This document shows, in pieces, positions 23,278-32,581 of a stretch of DNA of 35,475 nt. A program made the position numbers and the translations under genes. The notes beneath the pieces are model-generated. The model was not told the DNA's origin. It did not search any database and was given only the letters and a program-made list of their open reading frames with translations. Position 1 is the stretch's first letter, and every line of letters starts with the position of its first letter. Origin of the DNA: Lachnospiraceae bacterium (GTDB taxonomy: Bacteria > Bacillota > Clostridia > Lachnospirales > Lachnospiraceae); the NCBI GenBank assembly GCA_022510705.1, contig JAFLSX010000023.1, forward strand, positions 1 through 35,475, read 5' to 3'.

Positions 23278-24793
23278 TTTTGATTTTTGTCCGAAGTGCG
23301 GGGCTGTAGCCAAAGACGGTGTCTGCCAGAGCTGTGGTTATCAAAACCCGGATGCGCAGCAAGTGGGGCAGGCGCAGCAGGCCGGCCAGGCACAGGACTA
23401 CTATACACAGCAGTCCGGCTATTACAGCGGTCAGTCCGACCCGGCACAGAACTACTATGCGCAGCAAGCAGGCCAGCCCGGTCAGGCACAGGGTTATTAC
23501 AGCAGCCAGGCCGCTCAGACACAGAATTATTATGCGCAGCAGACAGGCCAGCCCGGCCAGACTCAGGGCTATTACAGCAGCCAGCCCGGTCAGGCGCAGA
23601 ATTATTATACGCAGCAGGCGGGCCAACCCGGTCAGGCACAGGGCTATTACAGCGCCCAGCCCGGTCAGGCGCAGAATTATTATACGCAGCAGGCAGGCCA
23701 GCCCGGCCAGGCACAGAACTATTATGGGCAGCAGCCCGGTTATTATAGCGGACAGCCTAATCTGGCGGGACAGCCCTATGGCGGATATCCGGGAGCAATA
23801 CCGCCGGAGACCGGAAACGGTACGACAAAAAAGGGAACCACGGTTTTGCTCTGTGTAATACTGGGAATCGTGTTGTTGGCAGTGGTCATATTGATCTTGG
23901 TAGCGTTGTATCATCTTCAGGAGAGCGGAAAGAAGAATTCCCGTTCGGATAGAGACAGGGATAGGGAAGAGGAGATGAGCGAGGTATTTACGGAAGACGA
24001 GACGGAGCCGGAGGAGAGCAAACCGGAAGATGACGACGTGGTAGATAATGGGCAGATTTCTGCTTATGATTTTGCTTACGAATATTCTTCGCAGGATGTG
24101 ACGCTGGACAACTGGTACGAGGAAGGACAGAATCCCTCCCTGCCCTATTATACCGGGCCCTATAATGCATTGCGTGACGATCTTTCCTATGAGATCAATT
24201 TTATCCAAGAGACCTTTCAGGCAGTGGATACGGATGTGCTGATCTATATTTCATCGGAATATCCGCAGATCGTTTCGGAAGATATTCCCTATGTGGACTG
24301 GATCAACGAGAATCTCAGGGATGAATATCTGTTCTATTATAATACCTTTGAAGATAGATTCAAACCCTTGGTAAAGAGTGAGGATGATCTCTATTACTGT
24401 GTGGTGGATTCCTATGTAACCTATATGGATGAAGATCTCTTAAGTATTGTATTTAAAGAAACCATTTTTTTGAATCTGAAGGACGATCCTTTTCAGGATC
24501 TGTGTTTCTACTGTGTCAATATCAATCTGCAGACGGGGCAGCCCATGGATAATACACAGATTCTAAAGGTGGATGAAAACTTGGTGGCAAGCTTAAGGGA
24601 GAAGGAACTGATAGAAAATGAGTCTCTTATACTGGACACCTTTACGGATGAGGAAATTATGGATATGCTCATGGATGACGGAGATCTGGTTCTTTTCTAC
24701 ACACCCATGGGAATGGAAGTGGGTGTGAATCTGGGTAACAGGGTCATCTATTTCATGTATGATGACTATGTACAGTATTTAAATACATTTTAG
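23261..24793 (+). CDS. Zinc-ribbon membrane protein with Q/G/Y-rich repeats and extracytoplasmic domain
   Basis: This is a 510-residue protein of unrecognised function. It has a zinc ribbon at Cys10-Cys13-Cys22-Cys25 (FCPKCG ... CQSCG), then a low-complexity region at about 40-180 with three 25-residue repeats (71-145) of the GQPGQAQGYYS / QAQNYYTQQ type. A single membrane segment (about 193-216) follows, then an acidic linker and an outside domain of about 250 residues. The outside part (YISSEYPQIVSED..., NINLQTGQPMDNTQIL) may be DUF3298/RsiV-like, a weak guess. The start at 23261 (GGGAGAGAG upstream) overlaps cinA by 17 bases. Confidence 0.78.
   Translation: MGENSNFDFCPKCGAVAKDGVCQSCGYQNPDAQQVGQAQQAGQAQDYYTQQSGYYSGQSDPAQNYYAQQAGQPGQAQGYYSSQAAQTQNYYAQQTGQPGQTQGYYSSQPGQAQNYYTQQAGQPGQAQGYYSAQPGQAQNYYTQQAGQPGQAQNYYGQQPGYYSGQPNLAGQPYGGYPGAIPPETGNGTTKKGTTVLLCVILGIVLLAVVILILVALYHLQESGKKNSRSDRDRDREEEMSEVFTEDETEPEESKPEDDDVVDNGQISAYDFAYEYSSQDVTLDNWYEEGQNPSLPYYTGPYNALRDDLSYEINFIQETFQAVDTDVLIYISSEYPQIVSEDIPYVDWINENLRDEYLFYYNTFEDRFKPLVKSEDDLYYCVVDSYVTYMDEDLLSIVFKETIFLNLKDDPFQDLCFYCVNINLQTGQPMDNTQILKVDENLVASLREKELIENESLILDTFTDEEIMDMLMDDGDLVLFYTPMGMEVGVNLGNRVIYFMYDDYVQYLNTF
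23471..23695 (+). repeat. Three tandem 75-bp coding repeats
   Basis: Three in-frame 75-base units encode 25-residue Q/G/Y repeats (residues 71-145 of the zinc-ribbon protein), flanked by partial units. The copies differ at only a few codons. The tract is protein-coding and probably length-variable. Confidence 0.85.
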
Positions 24794-24833
24794 CATATGA
24801 AGTGCGGAAACAGTGAAATTAAGTAGAAACATC

Positions 24834-24862
24834 TTGACATTTTATCTGTTTTCCTGTATTCT
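24834..24862 (+). promoter_or_regulatory. Sigma-A promoter of the opp operon
   Basis: A perfect TTGACA (24834-24839) is followed after 17 bases by TATTCT (24857-24862). The predicted start is near 24869, leaving a leader of about 170 bases before oppA. Confidence 0.75.
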
Positions 24863-24877
24863 TTCATAGGTACATTC

Positions 24878-24947
24878 TTGTGCACAAACGCATAGTTTAT
24901 TAATTACGCACAAAGGGGTGGGTAAAGGATTCTACACACCCTTTTTT
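24878..24947 (+). promoter_or_regulatory. Attenuator-like leader of oppA (stem-loop then terminator)
   Basis: Soon after the predicted start, TTGTGC (24878-24883) pairs with GCACAA (24908-24913). The second arm overlaps a terminator whose stem is 24912-24920 with 24937-24945, with an inner GTA/TAC, ending in a six-T run (24942-24947). A terminator between a strong promoter and its gene suggests controlled readthrough. The rest of the leader (24948-25041) has another imperfect hairpin at 24991-25017 just before the ribosome site. I do not recognise a known riboswitch or T-box. Confidence 0.55.
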
Positions 24948-25041
24948 GTATATTGTAACACTATGGGGATGAAGTGGCAGGAATGCGGCATACGGGAAGC
25001 ATTAAAAGCCTTCCGTAAAATAATAATAGGAGGAATTAATT

Positions 25042-27354
25042 ATGAAAAAGAAGCTATTGGCACTGTTGCTTGCTTCCGTTATGACGGCCTCTTTGGCGGC
25101 GTGCGGTAATCAGAATCCGACGAATGACGATACCAATCCCACCGGAAGCAGCGACGAAACATCGACATCTCCCGAAAACGAACCAGGGGGGGCAGATCCT
25201 GTAAACGATACGATCGTAATTTCTGTTGAACAGGGTCTTCAAGGCAGATTCTCGCCTTTCTTTTCCTCTTCTGCGTCCGATACTACGATCATGGAAACTT
25301 TCACCCTGTATACCATGGTTGGTGACCGTGTGGCGAACCCCGTTAACAATGGTATCGAAGGTGAAACCCGTAGCTACAACGGTACCGACTATACATATAG
25401 CGGTCCTGCGGACATTATTGTTACGGAAAATGCGGACGGTACGGTTTATTATGATATCACCATGCGTGATGATATTGTATTCTCTGACGGCGTCGGTGCA
25501 GATATCGACGACGTGATCTTTGGTATGTACGTCGTTCTGGATCCCACTTATGACGGCAGCTCCACCTTATACAGCACCCCTATTGAGGGCGTGGATGCAT
25601 ATCGTGCCAGCATGACTCCGCTGTATACACTGTTGCTTGCAGCAGGTGAAGACAATACGGATTTCACCAACTGGGACGAAGCTACACAGACCGCTTTCTT
25701 TGAGGAAGGCCTGCCGGCAGCCGGTGCTGCTTTTGCACAGACCATTCTGGATTATCTGATTGTGAACGGATACGCTGAAGCGGGCACACCTGTTGAAGAG
25801 CTTTCTCTTATGTGGGGATTTGAGACTCCCGCAGGCGCTACCGTTGCTGATTTCTGGGATGTGATGGTAGAAGCATATGAAGGTGACTATGCAACCCTTT
25901 CCGATGTAGAGGCGGCTTCCGACTCTCTTTGGAGCTTGTTGGATGAAAGATATAAGGTTGGTATTGAAACAGGTGATGCCGTAAACAGCATCAGCGGTAT
26001 TCAGAGAACCGGTGATTATTCCCTGCGTGTTGTTGCAACGGAGCTGGATGCGACCATGATCTATCAGATGAGTCTGCCCATCGCTCCCCTGCATCACTAC
26101 GGTGATGAAAGCCTCTATGATTATGAAAACGAATCTTTCGGTTTCCCGAAGGGTGATCTCTCCATCGTAAAGGCTAAGACAAGTGAACCTTTGGGTGCAG
26201 GTCCCTATGTATTTAGCAGCTATTCCAACGGTGTGGTTTATATGGATGCATACGAAGGCTACTATAAGGGAGCACCGTTGATCCCTCATTTAAATTACCT
26301 GGAGTCTTCCGAAGCAGATAAGGTAAATGCCGTTGTGGCAGGAACCCTGGATGTTTCCGATCCCAGCTACTCTACCGATGTTGCGGTTCAGATTGCAAAA
26401 GAAAACGGATTTGGCGAGGACGAAGCAGATCAGCTTGAGGGTCCCGTTTTAACTACCAAGCTGATTGATTACCGTGGATACGGCTATATCGGCATCAATC
26501 CCAACAGAGTATGTGTTGGCGGTAATCCTTATTCCGATGAGTCCAAGGCACTTCGTAAGGCAATCGCTACCGTGATTGCGGCATACCGTGACGAAGCGAT
26601 TGATTCTTACTACGGAGAGACTGCTTCCGTTATCAATTATCCGATTTCCAATACCTCATGGGCAGCTCCCCAGACTACCGATGAAGGCTATAGGATTGCT
26701 TACTCTATCGATGTTGACGGAAACCCGATCTATACGGCAGGTATGAACGGAGACGAAAAGTATGCAGCTGCACTGGAAGCAGCACTGGGTTATTTTGAAG
26801 CAGCAGGTTACACCGTAGAAGACGGTAAGATTACGGCAGCTCCCGAAGGCGGCTCCATGACTCATGAAGTTAATATCGGTGCTGGCGGACAGGGAGACCA
26901 TCCCAGCTTCCTGCTCTTAAAGAATGCTAGTGACGCACTGGCAAGCATCGGCTTTGAATTGAAGATTAACGATTTGGCGAATTCCTCCGATCTGTACGCA
27001 TCTTTTGAACAGGGTACGGCGGACTTATGGTGTGCTGCATGGCAGGCATCTTCCGATCCGGATATGTTCCAGCTGTATCATACCAACGGTACTACCAACT
27101 ACTATCATATTTCCGATGCGGATCTGGATGAGCTGATCATGGCAGGCCGTCAGTCCATCAACCAGACCTACCGTAAGTCGATTTACCAGGCTGCAATGGA
27201 GATCATCATGGACTATGCGGTTGAGATTCCTATCTATCAGAGAAGCGAATGCGTTCTGTTATCTTCCGAACGTGTAAATGCAGACAGTCTCCCCGGTGAT
27301 ATGACCCCCTACTGGGGCTGGGGTGCTGAGCTTGAGACAGTTCAGATGAAATAA
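25042..27354 (+). CDS. oppA: Oligopeptide ABC transporter substrate-binding lipoprotein
   Basis: This 770-residue SBP_bac_5-type lipoprotein starts with a signal peptide and a lipobox ending SLAAC (Cys21). The mature protein carries a Thr/Ser/Asn-rich linker. The solute-binding fold includes [22 protein letters not shown] and [14 protein letters not shown]. It is 150-250 residues longer than most OppA proteins, mainly in the region 160-300. AGGAGG lies before the ATG. The gene heads oppABCDF and is followed by a hairpin that should give it higher expression than the permeases. Peptides are the likely substrate. Confidence 0.92.
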   Translation: MKKKLLALLLASVMTASLAACGNQNPTNDDTNPTGSSDETSTSPENEPGGADPVNDTIVISVEQGLQGRFSPFFSSSASDTTIMETFTLYTMVGDRVANPVNNGIEGETRSYNGTDYTYSGPADIIVTENADGTVYYDITMRDDIVFSDGVGADIDDVIFGMYVVLDPTYDGSSTLYSTPIEGVDAYRASMTPLYTLLLAAGEDNTDFTNWDEATQTAFFEEGLPAAGAAFAQTILDYLIVNGYAEAGTPVEELSLMWGFETPAGATVADFWDVMVEAYEGDYATLSDVEAASDSLWSLLDERYKVGIETGDAVNSISGIQRTGDYSLRVVATELDATMIYQMSLPIAPLHHYGDESLYDYENESFGFPKGDLSIVKAKTSEPLGAGPYVFSSYSNGVVYMDAYEGYYKGAPLIPHLNYLESSEADKVNAVVAGTLDVSDPSYSTDVAVQIAKENGFGEDEADQLEGPVLTTKLIDYRGYGYIGINPNRVCVGGNPYSDESKALRKAIATVIAAYRDEAIDSYYGETASVINYPISNTSWAAPQTTDEGYRIAYSIDVDGNPIYTAGMNGDEKYAAALEAALGYFEAAGYTVEDGKITAAPEGGSMTHEVNIGAGGQGDHPSFLLLKNASDALASIGFELKINDLANSSDLYASFEQGTADLWCAAWQASSDPDMFQLYHTNGTTNYYHISDADLDELIMAGRQSINQTYRKSIYQAAMEIIMDYAVEIPIYQRSECVLLSSERVNADSLPGDMTPYWGWGAELETVQMK

Positions 27355-27372
27355 GATTTTTAAAATCTAAAT

Positions 27373-27420
27373 GTGTGCTGCCGTCCCCCTTTTGGGGGCG
27401 GCGGGTGCACTTTGCTTTTT
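27373..27420 (+). terminator. Strong hairpin with T-run between oppA and oppB
   Basis: A long GC-rich stem is built around CCCCC-TTTT-GGGGG, extended by GCCG/CGGC and GTGTG/TGCAC pairs with some wobble, and is followed by TTTGCTTTTT. Placed right after oppA it likely acts as a partial terminator or mRNA stabiliser that sets binding protein above permease levels. Confidence 0.75.
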
Positions 27421-27422
27421 AG

Positions 27423-27514
27423 AGTCCTGAAGCTGCATGGCAAGGAGCCGTACTCGGGTACGAGACGTCTGCTTGATGTGCAGTTTCACCTGTTGATAAC
27501 GGCACTGTCGGACT
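27423..27514 (+). ncRNA. Candidate structured RNA (three-way junction) in the oppA-oppB intergenic region
   Basis: AGTCC (27423-27427) pairs with GGACT (27510-27514) and encloses two arms. Arm one is a 9-bp helix 27429-27437 with 27479-27487 (one G-U), continuing to CAAG/CTTG (27441-27444, 27472-27475), CGT/ACG and CTCG/CGAG around a GGTA loop. Arm two is CC-GTT/AAC-GG (27489-27502) with a 3-base loop and one bulge. It lies between the oppA terminator and the oppB ribosome site. I do not recognise it as a known riboswitch. It could be a regulatory leader or a small RNA. Confidence 0.45.
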
Positions 27515-27538
27515 ATTCATAAAAGAGGAGGAATTGCT

Positions 27539-28528
27539 TTGCGGAAGTATATTATCAAGCGTATTTTGTTTTCCATCGTGATTCTGTTTTTTGTCACGCT
27601 GATCATTTATACCCTGATTCGTTGTCTGCCCACCAGCTATGTGGAAACCATGGCGATGCAGCTGGCAACCAAACCGGGTTCCAAGCCTTATCAGGAGTGG
27701 CTGGACCAATTGAATGCTTCTTACGGTCTGGATCAGCCGATACCGGTGGGCTATGTACACTGGCTGAAGGACTTTTTCACAGGAAACTTTGGCGATAGCT
27801 GGAGGTTTACCGTACCCGTAGTAGAGGAGTTTAAGAGTGTCATAGGTGTTTCCTTCATTATGGGTGCCATTGTGTTGGTTTTAGAACTGTTAATATCCAT
27901 TCCGTTAGGTGTTCTGGCAGCGACCAAACAGTATTCCAAAACCGATTATATCGTATCGGCAAGCGCATTGGTGGGTATCAGTCTTCCGACCTTCTTCTTT
28001 GCAACCATATTAAAGTTAATATTTGCTGTAAAACTGGGCTGGTTCGATACCCATGGTATGGTGGGGCGTAATTTTGCACAGTTAGACGATATAGGTCAGC
28101 TTTTGGATAAGTGTAGGCATCTGGTGCTTCCCATTGCGACATTGACCATCGGTTCCATTGGTTCCCTGATGCGTTATACCCGAACCAATATGCTGGAAGT
28201 TTTAAACGCTGACTATATCCGAACGGCAAGGGCCAAGGGTGTGAGTGAGAGTAAGGTCATTTACCGCCACGCTTTCCGCAATACCATGATCCCGTTAGTT
28301 ACGATCATTGGCGGCTCATTGCCGGGACTGTTTTCCGGTGCGCTGATCACGGAAACCCTGTTTTCCATTCCCGGAATCGGGTATGCCTCTTACCAGGCAA
28401 TGGTGGCAGGAGATATTCCCTTTACTATGTTTTATCTGACTTTTATTGCAATTTTGACTTTGGCAGGCAATCTGATATCCGATATCCTATATGCGGTGGT
28501 GGATCCCAGAGTGCGAATAACGGCATAA
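27539..28528 (+). CDS. oppB: Peptide ABC transporter permease, OppB/DppB type
   Basis: This 329-residue inner-membrane permease has six membrane segments. It starts RKYIIKRILFSIVILFFVTLI, has the family loop after TM1 and the EAA-like motif with YIRTARAKGVSESKVIYRHAFRN. The start codon is TTG, 7 bases after a perfect AGGAGG. No ATG gives a better start. It pairs with OppC. Confidence 0.95.
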   Translation: MRKYIIKRILFSIVILFFVTLIIYTLIRCLPTSYVETMAMQLATKPGSKPYQEWLDQLNASYGLDQPIPVGYVHWLKDFFTGNFGDSWRFTVPVVEEFKSVIGVSFIMGAIVLVLELLISIPLGVLAATKQYSKTDYIVSASALVGISLPTFFFATILKLIFAVKLGWFDTHGMVGRNFAQLDDIGQLLDKCRHLVLPIATLTIGSIGSLMRYTRTNMLEVLNADYIRTARAKGVSESKVIYRHAFRNTMIPLVTIIGGSLPGLFSGALITETLFSIPGIGYASYQAMVAGDIPFTMFYLTFIAILTLAGNLISDILYAVVDPRVRITA

Positions 28529-28543
28529 GAAAGGAGAAAGAAG

Positions 28544-30091
28544 ATGTCTGAGGAAATTAAGACAAGCAATCCGGCAGGAGAAGAAAACTATTCCTTAAAC
28601 GACGACCGCCGGGTCAAGGTACTTTCTCCGGGAACGCTGGTAGCAAAGAGGTTTTTCCGCAACCGTCTGGCGGTTTTGGGCCTGATCATGCTGACGGCCA
28701 TGTTTATACTCTCCTTCATAGGAGGTCTGCTGATACCCTATGGACAGACGGAGCAGTTCTACACTTATACCTATCTGGAGAAAGAATATGTGGGGGTGAC
28801 CCACAATGATGAATTCCGCTATCTTGTTGCAGACGGGCAGGCATTTGCCACGATTCTGCAGGCACAGTTTTTGCTGGCGCAGGGAAAAGGGCAGGATGCT
28901 TTTGAATATAAGGATGTAAGTTATACCATCTCGGAAGATGGTCCGGATCTCTATTCCATTTACGATGCCGACGGTACTCTGTTGGCAGTGGCCGCAAAAG
29001 ATATTGTGAATACGGCGGACGGTATGGCAGATCCATCCTTTATGGTAAAATACGAAGCTTTGAAAGCCAGTGTAAACGGTAGAAGTTCCTTTGAAGCAGA
29101 TGGAGAAACCTATACGCTGGATGAGTATGACAATGTTGTATACAATGGAACGGAAATTGCCTACATCAGCCGCTTTGTAGTGGCAGCCAGAGAAAACGGC
29201 ATTGTAGTGACCAGAGATTTCAAAGAGAAGTTGGAAGAAGCACTGGAAACGGATATCAATGAATTCGTTTATGTGGGAGAAGACGGAGAAGAGCATACAT
29301 ACGCCATCTCTTATAATGCGAGCGCTATGGTTTGGTCCGTGAAGCAGGAAACCGAAACCTATGTCTATAACAGCTACGCGTCTCCGTCCAAGGAACATCC
29401 TTTGGGAACGGACAATAATGGAATGGATATGCTGACCCGTTTAATGTACGGTGGACGGGTATCCCTGATCATCGGTTTTATTGTTGTTTTCATTGAAACC
29501 CTACTGGGCGTTATATTAGGCGGTATTGCCGGTTATTTCGGCGGCTGGGTGGATAACCTGATCATGCGTATTGTGGATATTTTCTACTGTGTGCCGTCCA
29601 TGCCAATTATCATCATTTTAGGTGCGGCAATGGATAATATGAAGGTGGATGCACAGGTAAGAATCTTCTACCTGATGATCATTCTGGGTATTTTAGGATG
29701 GGCAGGAATTGCCAGACTGGTGAGAGGACAGATCCTTTCTCTGAGGGAGCAGGAGTTTATGACGGCAACGGAAGCCTGCGGTATCCGGGCGTCCAGGCGT
29801 ATCTTTAAACATTTGATACCCAATGTCATTCCTCAGTTGATCGTAACCTGTACCATGGGACTGGGAAGTATCATCATAACCGAGGCAACTCTGTCATTTT
29901 TGGGACTGGGAGTAAAATTCCCGTTTGCATCCTGGGGAAATATTATTTCCGATGTCAATAATTCCTATGTTATGACTGCGTTTTGGTGGGTATGGATACC
30001 GGCAGGTGTCTGTCTGCTGATTACGGTACTCGGCTTTAACTTTGTGGGAGACGGCTTAAGAGATGCCTTTGATCCCAAGATGAAGCGATAA
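28544..30091 (+). CDS. oppC: Peptide ABC transporter permease, OppC/DppC type, with large extracytoplasmic insert
   Basis: This 515-residue permease is about 200 residues longer than typical OppC (about 300). TM1 is at about 43-65. An insert at about 70-284 is predicted outside the membrane and is acidic and Tyr-rich. The standard OppC core then begins with HPLGTDNNGMDMLTRLMYGGR (about 285) and includes the EAA loop FMTATEACGIRASRRIFKHL. The insert could contact the equally enlarged OppA or a substrate. AGGAGAAAG precedes the ATG. Confidence 0.93.
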   Translation: MSEEIKTSNPAGEENYSLNDDRRVKVLSPGTLVAKRFFRNRLAVLGLIMLTAMFILSFIGGLLIPYGQTEQFYTYTYLEKEYVGVTHNDEFRYLVADGQAFATILQAQFLLAQGKGQDAFEYKDVSYTISEDGPDLYSIYDADGTLLAVAAKDIVNTADGMADPSFMVKYEALKASVNGRSSFEADGETYTLDEYDNVVYNGTEIAYISRFVVAARENGIVVTRDFKEKLEEALETDINEFVYVGEDGEEHTYAISYNASAMVWSVKQETETYVYNSYASPSKEHPLGTDNNGMDMLTRLMYGGRVSLIIGFIVVFIETLLGVILGGIAGYFGGWVDNLIMRIVDIFYCVPSMPIIIILGAAMDNMKVDAQVRIFYLMIILGILGWAGIARLVRGQILSLREQEFMTATEACGIRASRRIFKHLIPNVIPQLIVTCTMGLGSIIITEATLSFLGLGVKFPFASWGNIISDVNNSYVMTAFWWVWIPAGVCLLITVLGFNFVGDGLRDAFDPKMKR

Positions 30092-30104
30092 GGAGGGAGA
30101 GCGT

Positions 30105-31277
30105 ATGGCAAAAAAGAAAACGGAGGGCTATCTCTCCGCAAAAGAGGCCCGTCAGATTTCCCGTAAAAACCGGAAGATAACCGGCCGGCTTGAAAAACAG
30201 CGCAAACGTAAAAAGGTACCCGAAAGTGAATATTTGACCACCATGCACGATCCGGGCAATGCCGTTGAATTTGATAACCTGCATACTTATTTCTTTACTG
30301 ATGCCGGTACGGTAAAAAGTGTGGATGGCGTGACCTTTGAGATTCCCCTTGGAAAGACTGTGGGAGTCGTGGGAGAGTCGGGCTGCGGAAAATCTGTTAC
30401 CAGTCTATCTCTGATGCAGCTGCTGCAGCGTCCCCACGGACAGGTTGTGGAGGGAGAAATCCGCTTAAATCTGGGAGACAAGGCCGTGGACGTGGCAAAG
30501 ATGTCCTATCGCGCAATGCAGGATTTAAGAGGTAACTTTATCTCCATGATATTTCAGGAGCCCATGACGGCATTAAATCCCGTGTTCCGTATCGGGGAAC
30601 AGTTAGAAGAAGTTATCGAACTTCATGACGACAAGAATAAAACTGCGGAAGAGAGAAAAGCGCGTACCATCCAGCTGTTGGAAATGGTTGGCATTGCCAA
30701 CAGTGAAGGGGTCTATCGGATGTATCCCCATGAGCTCTCCGGCGGTATGCGTCAGCGTGTCATGATCGCCATGGCTTTGGCTTGCAATCCCAAAGTGATC
30801 ATTGCAGACGAGCCTACCACGGCTTTGGATGTAACCATTCAGGCACAGGTGCTGGATCTGCTGCGCAGACTTAAAAATAAGATCAATTCTTCCATTATGT
30901 TTATTACGCATGATTTGGGCGTTATTGCTGAAATGGCGGATTATGTAGTGGTTATGTATGCGGGACGTATTGTGGAAAAGGGAACGGCGGAGGAAATTTT
31001 TGAAAATCCGGCACATCCCTATACCATAGGACTGATGGCTTCAAAGCCCGTTGTGGGCAAACATACGGAGCAGCTTTATTCCATACCGGGAAAAGTTCCC
31101 AACCCCATCAATATGCCGAATTACTGTTATTTTAAGGACCGCTGCGAAATGTGTCTGGAATGCTGTGCAAATGAATATCCGCGGGAAATCAGCCTGAGTG
31201 AAACACACAAGGTTTCCTGTTACCGCTATTATGCCGAAAATCAAGACGGCGTAACGAAGGAAGGAGGGAATGCCTGA
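30105..31277 (+). CDS. oppD: Peptide ABC transporter ATPase, OppD type
   Basis: This 390-residue ATPase has Walker A GESGCGKS at about 90-97, the signature LSGGMRQR at about 211-218, and Walker B IIADEPTTALD near 232-242. The C-terminal OPP extension includes the Cys-rich CYFKDRCEMCLECC region. The first 45 residues are a basic extension absent from standard OppD. AGGAGG lies upstream. The last base overlaps the oppF start (TGATG). Confidence 0.95.
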   Translation: MAKKKTEGYLSAKEARQISRKNRKITGRLEKQRKRKKVPESEYLTTMHDPGNAVEFDNLHTYFFTDAGTVKSVDGVTFEIPLGKTVGVVGESGCGKSVTSLSLMQLLQRPHGQVVEGEIRLNLGDKAVDVAKMSYRAMQDLRGNFISMIFQEPMTALNPVFRIGEQLEEVIELHDDKNKTAEERKARTIQLLEMVGIANSEGVYRMYPHELSGGMRQRVMIAMALACNPKVIIADEPTTALDVTIQAQVLDLLRRLKNKINSSIMFITHDLGVIAEMADYVVVMYAGRIVEKGTAEEIFENPAHPYTIGLMASKPVVGKHTEQLYSIPGKVPNPINMPNYCYFKDRCEMCLECCANEYPREISLSETHKVSCYRYYAENQDGVTKEGGNA

Positions 31278-32269
31278 TGGAAATGGTAGAATACAATCCG
31301 GAATATATCCTTATGGTGAATGAGCTGAAAAAGTATTTTCCCATAAAGGGCGGCATGATATCCAAGACGGTGGGATATGTAAAAGCCGTGGATGGCATAA
31401 CCTTTAATCTGAAGCGCGGAAGCACTATGGGACTGGTAGGAGAGTCGGGCTGTGGCAAAACTACCACAGGCCGGACGATTCTTCGGCTTTCCGGAGAAAA
31501 AACGGCAGGACAGGTGTTATTTAATGGTCAGGAGGTATACGATCTATCCTCTGCCGAAATGCGTGCTATGCGCACTAAAATGCAAATTATTTTTCAGGAT
31601 CCGTTTTCCAGCTTATCCCCCCGTCTGCCGGTAGGTGAAATCATCGGAGAAGCGGTACGGGAGCACAAGCTGGTATCCAAAGCAGAGTACGGTGATTATC
31701 TGGATAAGGTTATGGATGACTGCGGACTGCAGCCTTTCCATAAAGAGCGTTATCCCCACGAATTTTCGGGCGGTCAGAGGCAGAGAATCTGTATTGCGCG
31801 TGCTTTGGCATTAAATCCTGAATTTGTTGTCTGTGACGAGCCGGTATCGGCGTTGGACGTATCCATCCAGGCACAGATCATTAATCTGTTAAAGAAGCTG
31901 CAGGAGGAGCATAAGCTGACCTATCTGTTCATTTCTCATGATCTGTCCGTGGTAGAGCATATTTCCGATACAGTGGGCGTTATGTATCTGGGAAACCTGG
32001 TAGAATACGGAGAAACTGCGGATATATTCAAAAACCCGCTGCACCCCTATACCAAGGCGTTGTTTTCCGCTATACCGATCCCGGACCCGAAGGCGAAGAT
32101 GAACCGTATCGTACTGGAGGGATCCATTCCCTCTCCGGCAAATCCGCCTTCCGGCTGCAAATTCCATACGCGGTGTTCGGAGTGTATGGGACGCTGCAAA
32201 GAGGAGATCCCGAAGCAGATTGAAGTGGAGAAGGGGCATTTTGTAAGCTGCCACCTGTATGACAAATGA
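31277..32269 (+). CDS. oppF: Peptide ABC transporter ATPase, OppF type
   Basis: This 330-residue ATPase has Walker A GESGCGKT at about 55-62, signature FSGGQRQR at about 163-170, and Walker B VCDEPVSALD. The C-terminal region includes GCKFHTRCSECMGRC. Translation is coupled to oppD by a 1-base overlap. It forms the ATPase dimer with OppD. Confidence 0.95.
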   Translation: MEMVEYNPEYILMVNELKKYFPIKGGMISKTVGYVKAVDGITFNLKRGSTMGLVGESGCGKTTTGRTILRLSGEKTAGQVLFNGQEVYDLSSAEMRAMRTKMQIIFQDPFSSLSPRLPVGEIIGEAVREHKLVSKAEYGDYLDKVMDDCGLQPFHKERYPHEFSGGQRQRICIARALALNPEFVVCDEPVSALDVSIQAQIINLLKKLQEEHKLTYLFISHDLSVVEHISDTVGVMYLGNLVEYGETADIFKNPLHPYTKALFSAIPIPDPKAKMNRIVLEGSIPSPANPPSGCKFHTRCSECMGRCKEEIPKQIEVEKGHFVSCHLYDK

Positions 32270-32559
32270 GAAAACAGAACGAATTTGAAGAAGATGACAA
32301 CCGGACAATTGCGGATATGAGCGGAGTCCAAAGACCCCGGTTGTTTGGAGGCCTGTTTTCCCCCTTATTCGGCAAGGAACGCAGCATACCGGAAGTGAAA
32401 GTGCCGGAAACGGAGGATGAAAAACCGGAAATGCTGCCGGAAGAAAAAAAGTGGTATGTCCTTGGTGCAATCAAGGCGGCACTTGTCATTGCGTTTGTCT
32501 ATATCGGTGTGTTGGGTGCGCTGATATTACTGTTGCTCTATATGTGGGGCGTCTTATAA
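32266..32559 (+). CDS. Small hypothetical membrane protein at the end of the opp operon
   Basis: This 97-residue protein has a charged, acidic front half with a Pro/Glu-rich stretch and one C-terminal membrane segment (about 66-92). The ATG overlaps the oppF stop (ATGA), so translation is coupled. No known domain is visible. Its position suggests it accompanies the transporter, perhaps as an accessory subunit, but function is unknown. Confidence 0.6.
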   Translation: MRKQNEFEEDDNRTIADMSGVQRPRLFGGLFSPLFGKERSIPEVKVPETEDEKPEMLPEEKKWYVLGAIKAALVIAFVYIGVLGALILLLLYMWGVL

Positions 32560-32581
32560 AAATACAAAATGTAAATGTATA

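Noticed and set aside
23471..23695. Tandem repeats as a CRISPR array
   Set aside because: The units are contiguous, in frame and protein-coding, with no spacers.
23177..24208. 343-residue minus-strand frame opposite the Q/G/Y repeats
   Set aside because: The repeats lack stops on both strands. The plus frame has a zinc ribbon, a membrane segment and a ribosome site.
24918..25109. 63-residue frame in the oppA leader
   Set aside because: It starts within the terminator, overlaps oppA in another frame and has no ribosome site.
25567..26289. 240-residue minus-strand frame inside oppA
   Set aside because: It is a shadow of a strongly biased, highly expressed gene with no ribosome site.
28595..29398. 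267-residue minus-strand frame inside oppC
   Set aside because: It lies opposite the OppC insert. The plus frame continues from TM1 to the permease core without break.
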